The notes under the pieces were generated by a model, which did not search any database, was not told the DNA's origin, and was given only the letters and a program-made list of their open reading frames with translations. From CAYGZL01 sp964354345 (GTDB taxonomy: Bacteria; Chloroflexota; Anaerolineae; Anaerolineales; UBA4823), in assembly GCA_964354345.1 (NCBI GenBank), contig CAYGZL010000023.1:1-64000 (forward strand): a stretch of 64,000 bases of DNA, written 5' to 3'. A program made the position numbers and the translations under genes. Of this stretch, positions 1 through 7,970 are shown piece after piece (within the stretch, counting starts at the first letter, position 1; each line of letters opens with the position of its first letter).

Positions 1-1821
1 GGTGAAGCCTGCACAATTGAAATTGCTCAACAATGGGCGCCAGGACGTAACTTTTTCAATGGTTATGGCCCCACTGAGGCGACTGTCGGTCCCTTATCAT
101 ATGACTTAAAAGAGCTTCCCATAGGAGTTGATAGTGTTCCAATCGGTCGTCCATTGCCTAACATGCGAGTTTACATTCTAGATCGTTATCTCCAACCGGT
201 ACCAGTGGGTGTTCCTGGTGAAATTTGTCTCGGAGGCGTTGGTGTTGGCCGAGGGTACCTGAATCTCCCTGAATTAACCGCTGAAAAATTTATTATTGAC
301 CCATTCGTTAATTTACAGGAAGGTAATCCATCTGCGCGGATCTATCGTAGCGGGGATCTCGGGCGCTTCTTACCCGATGGCACAATTGAATTCCTTGGAC
401 GGATAGATCAACAGGTTAAAGTGCGTGGGTTCCGCATCGAGCTGGGTGAAATTGAAGCTGTCTTAAGTCAATTTTCAGGAGTCAGGGAAATCGTTGTAAT
501 TGCACGGGAGGATATCTACGGTGAGAAACGCATCATCGCGTATGTTGTCCTTAATCCGGATGATTCTACCAATGTGGCGGATCTGAGGAGTTTCTTACAG
601 GCGAGACTTCCTGAATATATGATCCCAACTGCATTTGTATTTCTTGAGCAGTTACCCTTAACTGCCAGTGGTAAGATTGACCGGCGCGCTTTACCTGCAC
701 CCGAATTAGGTCGTGATGCATTAGGACGTGTTTACATCCCGCCGCGTGATTTACTGGAAGCTCAAGTGATCCAGGTGTGGGAGAATGTCTTGAAAGTCCA
801 CCCGATAGGGGTAAAAGATAATTTCTTCGAAATTGGAGGTCACTCCCTCCTGGCGGTGCGTGTAGTGGCTCAACTTCAGCACACATTCCAACGGACAATC
901 TCCCTGGCAGCACTCTTCCAGGAACCGACCGTTGAACATTTGGCTCATCTTCTACGCCACGGAACTACTGTTCCGCATATGGGAACTACTGTAGCGCAGG
1001 CAGAGGTAGGAGAGGTTGACCAGCCACCTATACCATCTCTTGTACCGATCAAGCCCACTGGATCAAAACCACCATTGTTCTTCATCCATCCCTCAGGGGG
1101 AAGCGTCCATTGGTATATGGACTTAGGCAAGGGGATTGAAGATGAACGACCGCTCTATGGATTACAGGCCTATGGATTGATGGGTGGAGCCGTAATCGAT
1201 ACCACGATCGAGGCAATGGCTGAGCGATATGTGCGAGAGATTCGCCAGTTACAGCCAGAAGGTCCTTATCATTTGGGGAGTTGGTCAATGGGAGTGGTGA
1301 TTGCCTATGAGGTTGCCCAACGGTTGATAGCTGAGGGGCAGGAGGTAGCTTTCCTGGCAATGCTGGATCAGGGTCCAGATTGTCCTGGTATGCAACCAGC
1401 AGATGACGCTGAATATCTGTTAGAATTCTTTGGTAAACGCTTACCCCTCTCGGTTGAGCAACTGCGAGCCATGACGCGAGATGAACAATATCTAAGGGTA
1501 ATGCAAGCCGCGCAGCAAATTGAATGGCTCCCGGCTGATATTACCTTAGAGCAATTTCATCATTTCGTGAAGCTCCTGCAAACACACGAACAAGCCTGGA
1601 GGAATTACCGTCCTAAAGTATACACTGGGCCGATCACCTTGTTCCGAACCAGTGTACAACCCCCCGAAGTATCTCAAGAGCAGGATTTAGGATGGAGTCG
1701 TTTGACTAACCAACCCGTTGACATTTATACCGTGCCAGGCGATCACAATAGTTTACTGCACGGAGAAAATGTCCGAATATTAGCCAGGTTGTTTCAAAAC
1801 TGTCTGGAGTACCGGAACTAG
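1..1821 (+). CDS. Non-ribosomal peptide synthetase, C-terminal part (A-PCP-TE), 5' truncated by window
   Basis: The frame is open from the first base, so the gene starts outside the window; the ATG at 154 is internal. Core motifs appear in order: A5 NGYGPTE (residues 20-26 of the visible part), A7 YRSGDL, A8 KVRGFRIELGEIE, A10 TASGKIDRR. A carrier-protein motif GGHSL follows (phosphopantetheine Ser about 282), then a type I thioesterase with GSWSMG (Ser429) and GDH (His582). It is a terminal NRPS module that activates one amino acid and releases the product. The PCP-TE linker carries two copies of the regional 16-bp repeat (GTTVPHMGTTV, residues about 321-331). The TAG stop lies inside a third copy. 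The substrate cannot be predicted because motifs A3-A4 are outside the window. Confidence 0.95.
   Translation, partial: GEACTIEIAQQWAPGRNFFNGYGPTEATVGPLSYDLKELPIGVDSVPIGRPLPNMRVYILDRYLQPVPVGVPGEICLGGVGVGRGYLNLPELTAEKFIIDPFVNLQEGNPSARIYRSGDLGRFLPDGTIEFLGRIDQQVKVRGFRIELGEIEAVLSQFSGVREIVVIAREDIYGEKRIIAYVVLNPDDSTNVADLRSFLQARLPEYMIPTAFVFLEQLPLTASGKIDRRALPAPELGRDALGRVYIPPRDLLEAQVIQVWENVLKVHPIGVKDNFFEIGGHSLLAVRVVAQLQHTFQRTISLAALFQEPTVEHLAHLLRHGTTVPHMGTTVAQAEVGEVDQPPIPSLVPIKPTGSKPPLFFIHPSGGSVHWYMDLGKGIEDERPLYGLQAYGLMGGAVIDTTIEAMAERYVREIRQLQPEGPYHLGSWSMGVVIAYEVAQRLIAEGQEVAFLAMLDQGPDCPGMQPADDAEYLLEFFGKRLPLSVEQLRAMTRDEQYLRVMQAAQQIEWLPADITLEQFHHFVKLLQTHEQAWRNYRPKVYTGPITLFRTSVQPPEVSQEQDLGWSRLTNQPVDIYTVPGDHNSLLHGENVRILARLFQNCLEYRN
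960..996 (+). repeat. Two tandem copies of the 16-bp palindromic element in NRPS linker
   Basis: Copy 960-975 is a perfect CGGAACTACTGTTCCG. Copy 981-996 keeps the left arm but its right arm has decayed to GTAGCG. The copies are separated by CATAT, giving a 21-bp period. They are read in the GTTVP frame between carrier and thioesterase domains. Confidence 0.9.
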
Positions 1822-1828
1822 CGTTCCG
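1813..1828 (+). repeat. Palindromic element supplying the NRPS stop codon
   Basis: CGGAAC-TAGC-GTTCCG. The loop differs from the usual TACT, which creates TAG at 1819-1821 in the NRPS frame (Arg-Asn-stop). The gene therefore ends inside the element. Confidence 0.88.
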
Positions 1829-1848
1829 CGATCATTGGCGTTATCTAA

Positions 1849-1867
1849 GGTGGGTTGTAAACCCACC
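1849..1867. other. Perfect hairpin between NRPS and sulfotransferase genes
   Basis: GGTGGGTT-GTA-AACCCACC, an 8-bp stem with a 3-nt loop and no U-tract. It could be a weak terminator, a processing site or a separate REP-like element. It occurs once in this window. Confidence 0.5.
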
Positions 1868-1884
1868 ATATAGAAAAGATTTAT

Positions 1885-3000
1885 ATGGATCAACTAATCG
1901 GAATCACATTCGAAGATTTATGGAAATTATTAAGGGAAAACCGGTTTGCTATCTCACCGCGATTTCTGGGACGAATCTTGTTTATCCTGGCGCTCAGCCG
2001 GAGAAATTCAAAAAATAAAAAGATAGAAGAAGAGCTTTATAAGGAAAAGATATCAGGAGTTAATGTTATTGCACCGGTGTTTATATTAGGACATTGGCGT
2101 AGTGGTACGACCCTTTTACATAATTTATTATCCCAGGACAAGCAATTTGGCTTTCCTACGATTTACCAGGTTTCGAATCCGCACGGATTTCTAACCAACG
2201 AAGACTCCTTTTACCAACAATGGGGCGCCCGAAAATCCCAAAAGCGCGTGACAGATAATATGCAATTCGTTCCCAATGGACCTGGAGAAGATGAATTTGC
2301 CATCTCAGCGATGTGCCAGTTATCACCCTTAATCGGTTGGTCTTTTCCAAAGCGGATGGTTTATTATGACCGTTATTTAACCTTCCAGGCTGTTCAAAGA
2401 GATGAAATAAAGCTGTGGAAGGATACATTGGCGACGTTTCTTAAGAAGGTAACTTATAAAACTCTTAACGGTACTACTGTTTCGCACGGAACTACTGTTT
2501 CGCAACATCTGCTTTTAAAATCACCGACGCATACCGCACGGATAAAGATGATCTTAGAGCTATTCCCGGATGCACGGTTTATACATATAACAAGAGATCC
2601 ATATCAGGTTTTTCAAAGCTCTCTGCGTCTATTTCAGAAAGCAATCCCAAATGGTTGTCTTCAACCTGTGCCCACCCATGCTGAACTCATTCAGGGGATA
2701 TTAATCCGTTACCAGGAGATGTATAACGCTTTTTTCGAGCAAAGCCAGTTAATACCGCATGGAAGGTTTGTCGAGATCCGATTTGAACAGCTTGAAAAGG
2801 ATATGATTGGTAACATACGGTTGATTTATGAAAAACTTGGCATCCCGGGATATCCGGAAAACGAGCCTGACCTGCGGGCTTATGTTGAAACGATAAGAAA
2901 TTACCAAAAGAACCAGCATACACCCATATCAGAAACAGTACAGTTACAAGTCGCCGAGGCCTGGCAGCGTAATTTTGAGTCCTGGGGGTATCCGACTTAA
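1885..3000 (+). CDS. Sulfotransferase family protein (repeat-bearing paralog)
   Basis: A 371-aa PAPS-dependent sulfotransferase-type protein. The 5'-phosphosulfate loop FILGHWRSGTTLLH is at residues 67-80. The 3'-phosphate motif is LKSPTHTAR followed by ARFIHITRDPYQVF. It lies 63 bp after the NRPS and 44 bp before a clear paralog, so it probably sulfates the peptide product or a cluster intermediate (inference). Residues about 196-207 (GTTVSHGTTVSQ) are two 18-bp repeat units that the paralog lacks. Removing them gives collinear sequence up to the KSP motif. The ATG has only a weak AGAAAAG upstream. Confidence 0.88.
   Translation: MDQLIGITFEDLWKLLRENRFAISPRFLGRILFILALSRRNSKNKKIEEELYKEKISGVNVIAPVFILGHWRSGTTLLHNLLSQDKQFGFPTIYQVSNPHGFLTNEDSFYQQWGARKSQKRVTDNMQFVPNGPGEDEFAISAMCQLSPLIGWSFPKRMVYYDRYLTFQAVQRDEIKLWKDTLATFLKKVTYKTLNGTTVSHGTTVSQHLLLKSPTHTARIKMILELFPDARFIHITRDPYQVFQSSLRLFQKAIPNGCLQPVPTHAELIQGILIRYQEMYNAFFEQSQLIPHGRFVEIRFEQLEKDMIGNIRLIYEKLGIPGYPENEPDLRAYVETIRNYQKNQHTPISETVQLQVAEAWQRNFESWGYPT
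2469..2502 (+). repeat. Two in-frame palindromic elements inside sulfotransferase
   Basis: CGGTACTACTGTTTCG (2469-2484) and CGGAACTACTGTTTCG (2487-2502), with an 18-bp period. Both have GTTTCG instead of GTTCCG as right arm. They encode GTTVSHGTTVSQ. Confidence 0.9.
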
Positions 3001-3044
3001 CTGAATTACTACATTGGTTATAAAAGTGGGAATAGGAGATTATT

Positions 3045-4115
3045 ATGCCAGGATTAACCGGGATTACGTGGGATAAGTGGTTGCAATTGCTGCGGGAGAA
3101 CCAGTATGCAGTTGATTTGAAATACTATGCACGCGCCTGTGGACTCACACTGATGAGTTTATGGAATTCACACCGCAAATCGCTCGAGGATCGGTTGTAC
3201 CACGAAAAGATCAGCACAACCCAGGTGTTTCCACCCTTATTTATCCTCGGTCACTGGCGTTCAGGAACAACCTTGCTTCATTCACTAATATCTCTTGATG
3301 AACAATTTGCTTATCCCAATGAGTTTCAAGCCGCTCGACCATACTCTTTTTTAACTGGTGAAGCTTATCTGGCGAAAGTATCGGATGCGCAATTGACCCA
3401 GAAACGAAGCATGGATAATATTGTTGTTTTACCGACGAGTCCCAGTGAAGATGAGTTTGCATTGGCAGTTCTCACCCTTCGTTCTCACTATCTTGGTTGG
3501 ACTTTTCCACGGAATGAAGGATTTTATGACCGGTATATTAGCTTTCGTGGAGTATCAGAAGTCGAAATCGAAAGCTGGAAGAAATCCTTAGTATGGTTTC
3601 TCCAAAAGTTAACCCTGCGCTATAATCGCCCACTGGTCTTGAAATCACCCCCTCATACTGCCCGCATCCAATTATTGCTCGGGCTCTTCCCTCAGGCGCG
3701 TTTTATCCATATTGTCCGCAATCCGTTTGATGTATTTCGTTCAACCCTAAATATGTTTCATACTACGGCTCCTTTATCTCATCTTCAAAAGCCAGATGGC
3801 TTGAATCCGGTTGATGGAATTTTCAAACGTTTTATCGATTTAAATGCGACCTATCTGGCTCAGAGAGCTATGATTCCAAGTAATAGACTGGTCGAAGTGC
3901 GTTTTGAGGATTTAGAGCAGAATAAATCCGGTGTCATTGCTCACATTTATGAGGCTTTGGGATTGGAGGGTTTTTACCAGTTTGAACCGAAGTTAAGAGA
4001 ATATGTAGATAAGATAAATAATTATCAGAAGAGTCGTAAGGCAGAACTATCAGAGGATTTAAGAGTAAGAATCATCCGAGAATGGCAACCATACTTTGAT
4101 GCCTGGCGGTACTAA
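3045..4115 (+). CDS. Sulfotransferase family protein (repeat-free paralog)
   Basis: A 356-aa protein collinear with the preceding gene: phosphosulfate loop FILGHWRSGTTLLHSLIS, then LKSPPHTARIQ and ARFIHIVRNPFDVFRSTL for the 3'-phosphate. GGAG about 7 nt upstream supports the ATG. It arose by tandem duplication of the previous gene or the reverse, and probably acts with it as a tailoring enzyme of the NRPS cluster. Having no repeat insertion, it is a natural control for the effect of the repeat in its neighbour. The acceptor is unknown. Confidence 0.88.
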   Translation: MPGLTGITWDKWLQLLRENQYAVDLKYYARACGLTLMSLWNSHRKSLEDRLYHEKISTTQVFPPLFILGHWRSGTTLLHSLISLDEQFAYPNEFQAARPYSFLTGEAYLAKVSDAQLTQKRSMDNIVVLPTSPSEDEFALAVLTLRSHYLGWTFPRNEGFYDRYISFRGVSEVEIESWKKSLVWFLQKLTLRYNRPLVLKSPPHTARIQLLLGLFPQARFIHIVRNPFDVFRSTLNMFHTTAPLSHLQKPDGLNPVDGIFKRFIDLNATYLAQRAMIPSNRLVEVRFEDLEQNKSGVIAHIYEALGLEGFYQFEPKLREYVDKINNYQKSRKAELSEDLRVRIIREWQPYFDAWRY

Positions 4116-4131
4116 AACTAATAAAGGAGCA

Positions 4132-4147
4132 CGGAACTATTGTTCCG
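4132..4147 (+). repeat. Palindromic element between Shine-Dalgarno and MFS start
   Basis: CGGAAC-TATT-GTTCCG. It begins two bases after AAAGGAG (4123-4129). It contains TTG at 4140-4142, 10 nt from the Shine-Dalgarno and in frame with the exporter gene. Confidence 0.88.
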
Positions 4148-5591
4148 CAAGTTAACCTCAATGGAACAACGCGATGAAAAAGAATTATTAACCGAAACTA
4201 CCGTTCCGCCCGGAACTACCGTTCCGCCCGGAACTACCGTTCCGCCGGATAAGCTATTTAACCGGAATTTCTCTCTTTTATTACAGGGTCAAACGATCAG
4301 CCGGTTGGGGACGATGATATTTGCTGTCGCCATGCAACTCTGGATCAAACAGGCATTCGGTTCAGCTACCCTGATGGGGACGATTCAAATGGTCTCCAGT
4401 ATACCCGGTATCATCCTTGGACCTTTTGGTGGAGCGTTGGCTGATCGTTTTTCTCGCCGCAAATTATTAATCGTAAGTGACCTGCTTAAGGGTTTGGCTG
4501 TATTAATCTTAACCGCACTACTATTCATAGCACCCGATTCAAAGAACCTGATAGTTATCTCTTTATTTATTGTAGCTATCCTGGCGGGGGTATTAAATAC
4601 GGTGTTTATACCTGCTATGACAGCCTGTATACCCGATATCGTATCAAAGGAAAATGTGGCTCCCGCAAACTCGTTAAGCCAATCATCGCTCCAGTTAATG
4701 GTTTTCATTGGTCAAGGATTGGGAGGCGTATTATTCCGCTTGATTGGTGCTCCAATCCTATTTCTTTTTAATGGTTTATCTTTTTTGTATGCATCTGCAA
4801 GTGAATACTTTATGAATATCCCACATATGGGAACTACTGTTCCGCATATGGGAACTACTGTTCCGCATATGGGAACTACTGTTCCGCATATGGGAACTAC
4901 TGTTCCGCAATCAATTACCCCGTCTCAAGGGAGTTGGAGGCAACAAGTCGACCATTTTTCCCTTGAATTGAAAGATGGTTTCCGTTATATATGGGAACAA
5001 TCTGGTTTACGAGAGGCCCTGGTTGTATCAACCCTGCTGAGTTTTTTTTCAGCACCTGTAATAATTTTATTACCATTTTTTGTCGAAGATTTCCTTCACG
5101 CCCAATCCGATTGGTATGGTTACATTCTGGCGGCTCTCAGTGTTGGTTCATTAGTTGGTTACCTGGTAGGAGGCGGTCGTTTCAATGCAAAAACAAGGGG
5201 GAACCTGACCCTGGTATTTATTATATTGAACGCGCTTGGATATATTATTTTTGGCTTAGCCCGCAGCGCTTATTTGGCGATAGCAATCGCTACGATTAGT
5301 GGTTTTATGTCTGGTTTTATCACCCTGAATATCACAACGATTATCCAGATAAATACACCAGGCGAAATGCGAGGACGTGTCTTTGGATTACTTGGTACAA
5401 TTTCCAGCGCCTTGACTCCCCTGTCCATGGGATTATCAGGCATTATCGCGGATTTAGTCAATCAAAATATCCCACTCATCTATGTAGCCTGTGGAATCAT
5501 GATGACCGGCTTAGCTATCTGGGTAACACTCGTTCCAGGATTTCAAAGGTATGTTCGTAATGAACAAATCGGAACTACTGTTTCGCAATGA
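4140..5591 (+). CDS. MFS efflux transporter carrying eight copies of the repeat
   Basis: Major facilitator superfamily exporter, 483 aa from TTG 4140 or 476 aa from ATG 4161. About 12 hydrophobic segments; the loop 2-3 motif GGALADRFSRRK is at residues about 98-109. By context it exports the NRPS product (inference). The start is ambiguous: AAAGGAG is 10 nt from the TTG inside a repeat and 31 nt from the ATG, so insertion may have moved the start. Three 18-bp units encode a GTTVPP-rich N-terminal tail. Four 21-bp units encode (HMGTTVP)x4 near residue 230, in the central loop between the two six-helix bundles. The last residues GTTVSQ come from an eighth copy. Confidence 0.85.
   Translation: MFRKLTSMEQRDEKELLTETTVPPGTTVPPGTTVPPDKLFNRNFSLLLQGQTISRLGTMIFAVAMQLWIKQAFGSATLMGTIQMVSSIPGIILGPFGGALADRFSRRKLLIVSDLLKGLAVLILTALLFIAPDSKNLIVISLFIVAILAGVLNTVFIPAMTACIPDIVSKENVAPANSLSQSSLQLMVFIGQGLGGVLFRLIGAPILFLFNGLSFLYASASEYFMNIPHMGTTVPHMGTTVPHMGTTVPHMGTTVPQSITPSQGSWRQQVDHFSLELKDGFRYIWEQSGLREALVVSTLLSFFSAPVIILLPFFVEDFLHAQSDWYGYILAALSVGSLVGYLVGGGRFNAKTRGNLTLVFIILNALGYIIFGLARSAYLAIAIATISGFMSGFITLNITTIIQINTPGEMRGRVFGLLGTISSALTPLSMGLSGIIADLVNQNIPLIYVACGIMMTGLAIWVTLVPGFQRYVRNEQIGTTVSQ
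4193..4244 (+). repeat. Three tandem 18-bp palindromic units, MFS N-terminus
   Basis: 16-mers start at 4193 (CGAAACTACCGTTCCG, one mismatch), 4211 and 4229 (both CGGAACTACCGTTCCG). All have TACC loops and CC linkers and are read as TTVPPGTTVPPGTTVPP. Confidence 0.92.
4824..4907 (+). repeat. Four perfect tandem 21-bp units, MFS central loop
   Basis: Four identical 21-bp units (CATATG joined to GGAACTACTGTTCCG), each encoding HMGTTVP. Perfect identity suggests recent expansion or homogenisation, and copy number may vary between strains. Confidence 0.95.
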
Positions 5592-6423
5592 TGGTGACTT
5601 CAACGACCGGAACTACTGTTCCGCACGGAACTACTGTTCCGCCGGACCTACTGTTCCGCGATCTACACCATGGCTTAGCGTTCCCCGTCACAATCCAACG
5701 GAGAAACCGAAGGCGATCCGGCTGTTTTGTTTCCCATATTCTGGCGCGGCAGCTTCAATCTATTATCCATGGTTGGATTTATTGCCTGGCTTGATTGAGG
5801 TGCTCCCCGTGCAATATCCGGGAAGAGGCACCCGCCTGATGGAACCACTTTTACGTGATCTATCTGCTCTCGTTACCACTGCCTGCGCGGAATTATTGAC
5901 CTATTTTGATCGGCCTTTCGGTTTCTTTGGGCACAGTTTAGGCGCATTGGTAGGCTTTGAGCTGGCAAGAGTACTATCTGAGAAATATCACCTTTATCCT
6001 GCCTTTTTATTCCTATCTGGACATATCGCGCCCACCCTCCCCGATCCAGGACCGCCGATGTACAATCTGCCGGAGGCGGAATTTATCGAGAAACTCCGTT
6101 CGCTAAATGGAACGCCGGAGGAAGTTCTGCAAAATGATGAGCTACGAGATCTGTTGTTGCCAATTTTACGCGCCGATTTTGAAATCTCAGAAACCTATCA
6201 TTTTACACCAGGTGCAAGATTAACCACTCCAATTTGCGCCTGCGGGGGTATCGCGGATCCATATATTACCCATCAAAGCCTGGATGCCTGGCAAGAACAG
6301 ACCACAGGCAATTTTTCGGTACGTATGTTTCCGGGGGATCATTTTTACCTGAATAATCCATCCTCACGCGTCTATTTAATGCAAGTGATCGCCCGTGAGT
6401 TAAGCCGCATCCTGGCAAATTGA
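5551..6423 (+). CDS. Type II thioesterase of the NRPS cluster
   Basis: Alpha/beta hydrolase, 290 aa, of the GrsT/TycF type II thioesterase family, which removes misprimed acyl groups from carrier proteins. Visible motifs: start-of-domain RLFCFPYSGAAAS (57-69), nucleophile elbow GHSLG (Ser129), ADPYIT acid region, and GDHFYL with the catalytic His. The open frame begins at ATG 5551 inside the MFS gene (41-bp overlap). Most of the first 35 residues are translated repeats (RNYCSARNYCSA, then GPTVP after a 17-bp spacing changes frame). The family domain begins only about residue 55. The true start is uncertain: no later in-frame ATG precedes the domain, so the 5' end may have been rebuilt by repeat insertion. 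Confidence 0.88.
   Translation: MFVMNKSELLFRNDGDFNDRNYCSARNYCSAGPTVPRSTPWLSVPRHNPTEKPKAIRLFCFPYSGAAASIYYPWLDLLPGLIEVLPVQYPGRGTRLMEPLLRDLSALVTTACAELLTYFDRPFGFFGHSLGALVGFELARVLSEKYHLYPAFLFLSGHIAPTLPDPGPPMYNLPEAEFIEKLRSLNGTPEEVLQNDELRDLLLPILRADFEISETYHFTPGARLTTPICACGGIADPYITHQSLDAWQEQTTGNFSVRMFPGDHFYLNNPSSRVYLMQVIARELSRILAN
5570..5585 (+). repeat. Palindromic element in the MFS/thioesterase overlap
   Basis: CGGAACTACTGTTTCG. It is translated in two frames: GTTVSQ at the MFS C-terminus and ELLFR in the thioesterase N-terminus. Confidence 0.88.
5608..5658 (+). repeat. Three tandem palindromic elements, thioesterase 5' region
   Basis: 16-mers at 5608, 5626 and 5643. The third is CGGACCTACTGTTCCG, with one mismatch. 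Spacings are 18 then 17 bp, so the reading frame through the units changes from RNYCS to GPTVP. Confidence 0.9.
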
Positions 6424-6435
6424 ATACTGGAGTCC

Positions 6436-6468
6436 CGGAACTACTGTTTCGCCGGAACTACTGTTTCG
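6436..6468 (+). repeat. Two intergenic palindromic elements
   Basis: CGGAACTACTGTTTCG at 6436 and 6453, with a 17-bp period, directly after the thioesterase stop. Nothing else was recognised in the 6424-6582 gap apart from the Shine-Dalgarno of the next gene. Confidence 0.9.
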
Positions 6469-6582
6469 CCGGTATTGGTGACAAAAACCAGGTAACTACG
6501 TTTTAACTTATAAATCTCTCCCTTGAAATCAGGTTGCATGGGAGAGAACCTGTCTGGTTCTTCCGAAATATTAGGAGAAAGT

Positions 6583-7947
6583 ATGTATACAGAAATTCAA
6601 CCACAATGTCAAAGAAGTAAGAACCCGGAACTACCGTTCCGCATATGGGAACTACCGTTCCGCAATGATCGCTGGATAATCTTGGGTTTGTTAATGCTCA
6701 TGGCGATTCTGGTGGGCGTAGTTATCTCCCTCCCTGCCACCATACGAGCACAGGCCAGCGGTCCAACAGCGCCTCCTGATCCGGCTGAGGTATATCGTTC
6801 ATTCAAGACAGCCTCGGATCACCGGATTGCTCCTTCTGAAAGCTTTACCTATACCATTCATTTACTCAATAGTAACTCGGTAACGATGACCTGGAGTGTT
6901 GCTGACATCCTACCCGCGGAATTGAATTACGTAGATGGATCTGCTACCAAGGGTGGTACCTATGATGCAGGTACGCGAACCCTGATCTGGAAAGATATCC
7001 CCGTGCCGGTTGGGAGTGGTCGATGTGTTTCGTTTCGAGTTGTACCCGCCATTCAGGTTGTTGAACCTAAGGTTGTTATCAACCAGGCTTCTGTGGTTGT
7101 GGATGGATATAGTATGACTCCAACAACACGGATCGTCCTGGTTCCGGAATCGTCTGCAGGAGATACAGAAGATCCGGTTGTCCAACAAGTAACGATTGGT
7201 GATGTGGATATTACGACAAGCCAGACGACTACACTCCATATTTCAGCTACAGATAATGTGAGTGTAAAGTATATGTATATTCGTGAGTGGGCTCTACCAG
7301 AGAATCCAGTTGACCACTATGCCTGGAAAGTTACGAAATCGAGTGGTTGGGTAGATTACCAGGCTGATTATTCCTGGGAATTAACGAAATCGAACGGCGT
7401 TCACTTCATAGGGGTGTGGGTAGCGGATAGTGCTTTTAATGTATCTCACCTGGACCACAACGCAGTAGACTTTGCAAGCCTGGTGTTGCCTGATGCGCAC
7501 TTCAATACTCCAGCCCTGGTTCCTTACCTGGTGAACTATCAAGCAGGTACAAAGATCGAGGTCAACCTGCAGGCATCCGGCGGAACTACTGTTTCCGAAG
7601 GACACGCCGCCCTATATGTTTGGTTCCCGGGTAATTATGGTCTGCCTGATTTATATCCTCCATATCCGGGCATGCCAGTGAGCTTCGAAGCACAGAAAGA
7701 TGGCGTGTATATTATCCTGGTGCAGGTGGCTGCAGGCACTACTTATAATCTCTCCATCACGCCGGCAGGTGGACCCAATTGGACGATGTCGGCTCAATCT
7801 ACCACGTTGAGCTCTCCGACAGTAGATGTAGTCTCAGCAAATCTCACCTTTCCGCAATTGCCCTTTAACCAAAGTGGGATCGATCCGGTTGCAGGTGCAG
7901 AGGACGTAAATTTTGTGCGGATCTTTATGCCTATATCGGTCCGCTAA
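6583..7947 (+). CDS. Membrane-anchored extracellular protein with DUF11-like domain
   Basis: A 454-aa protein from ATG 6583, chosen because AGGAG ends 5 nt upstream; an earlier in-frame ATG at 6523 has no such site. A hydrophobic segment (residues about 28-50) ends at an AQA signal-cleavage-like site, followed by a proline-rich linker. The DUF11-like beta-sandwich follows (SFTYTIHLLNSN, DILPAELNYVDGSA, about 87-180), then an Ig-like segment. The C-terminus VRIFMPISVR resembles the hydrophobic tails of many secreted Chloroflexota proteins (recollection, not computed). Two repeats are translated as ELPFR just before the membrane segment. Function is unknown; a surface role is likely. Confidence 0.7.
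   Translation: MYTEIQPQCQRSKNPELPFRIWELPFRNDRWIILGLLMLMAILVGVVISLPATIRAQASGPTAPPDPAEVYRSFKTASDHRIAPSESFTYTIHLLNSNSVTMTWSVADILPAELNYVDGSATKGGTYDAGTRTLIWKDIPVPVGSGRCVSFRVVPAIQVVEPKVVINQASVVVDGYSMTPTTRIVLVPESSAGDTEDPVVQQVTIGDVDITTSQTTTLHISATDNVSVKYMYIREWALPENPVDHYAWKVTKSSGWVDYQADYSWELTKSNGVHFIGVWVADSAFNVSHLDHNAVDFASLVLPDAHFNTPALVPYLVNYQAGTKIEVNLQASGGTTVSEGHAALYVWFPGNYGLPDLYPPYPGMPVSFEAQKDGVYIILVQVAAGTTYNLSITPAGGPNWTMSAQSTTLSSPTVDVVSANLTFPQLPFNQSGIDPVAGAEDVNFVRIFMPISVR
6626..6662 (+). repeat. Two palindromic elements read in the ELPFR frame
   Basis: CGGAACTACCGTTCCG (6626-6641) and GGGAACTACCGTTCCG (6647-6662), with a 21-bp period and TACC loops. They are translated as ELPFRIWELPFRN. Confidence 0.9.
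7581..7597 (+). repeat. Possible degenerate palindromic element
   Basis: CGGAACTACTGTTTCCG, a consensus copy with one extra T in the right arm, read as GGTTVSE. It may be a decayed copy or chance. Confidence 0.5.
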
Positions 7948-7970
7948 CAGGATTATTTAAAAACCTTTGT

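Noticed and set aside
154..156. ATG 154 as the start of the first gene
   Set aside because: The frame is open to base 1 and encodes the conserved A5 motif NGYGPTE upstream of this ATG.
4824..4907. The regular 21-bp array might be a CRISPR
   Set aside because: There are no variable spacers, the units are contiguous and in frame within a coding gene, and no cas genes are present.
5588..5794. 68-aa frame over the repeats before the thioesterase
   Set aside because: It reads the repeats as GTTVP but then runs out of frame through the thioesterase coding region and contains no family motif.
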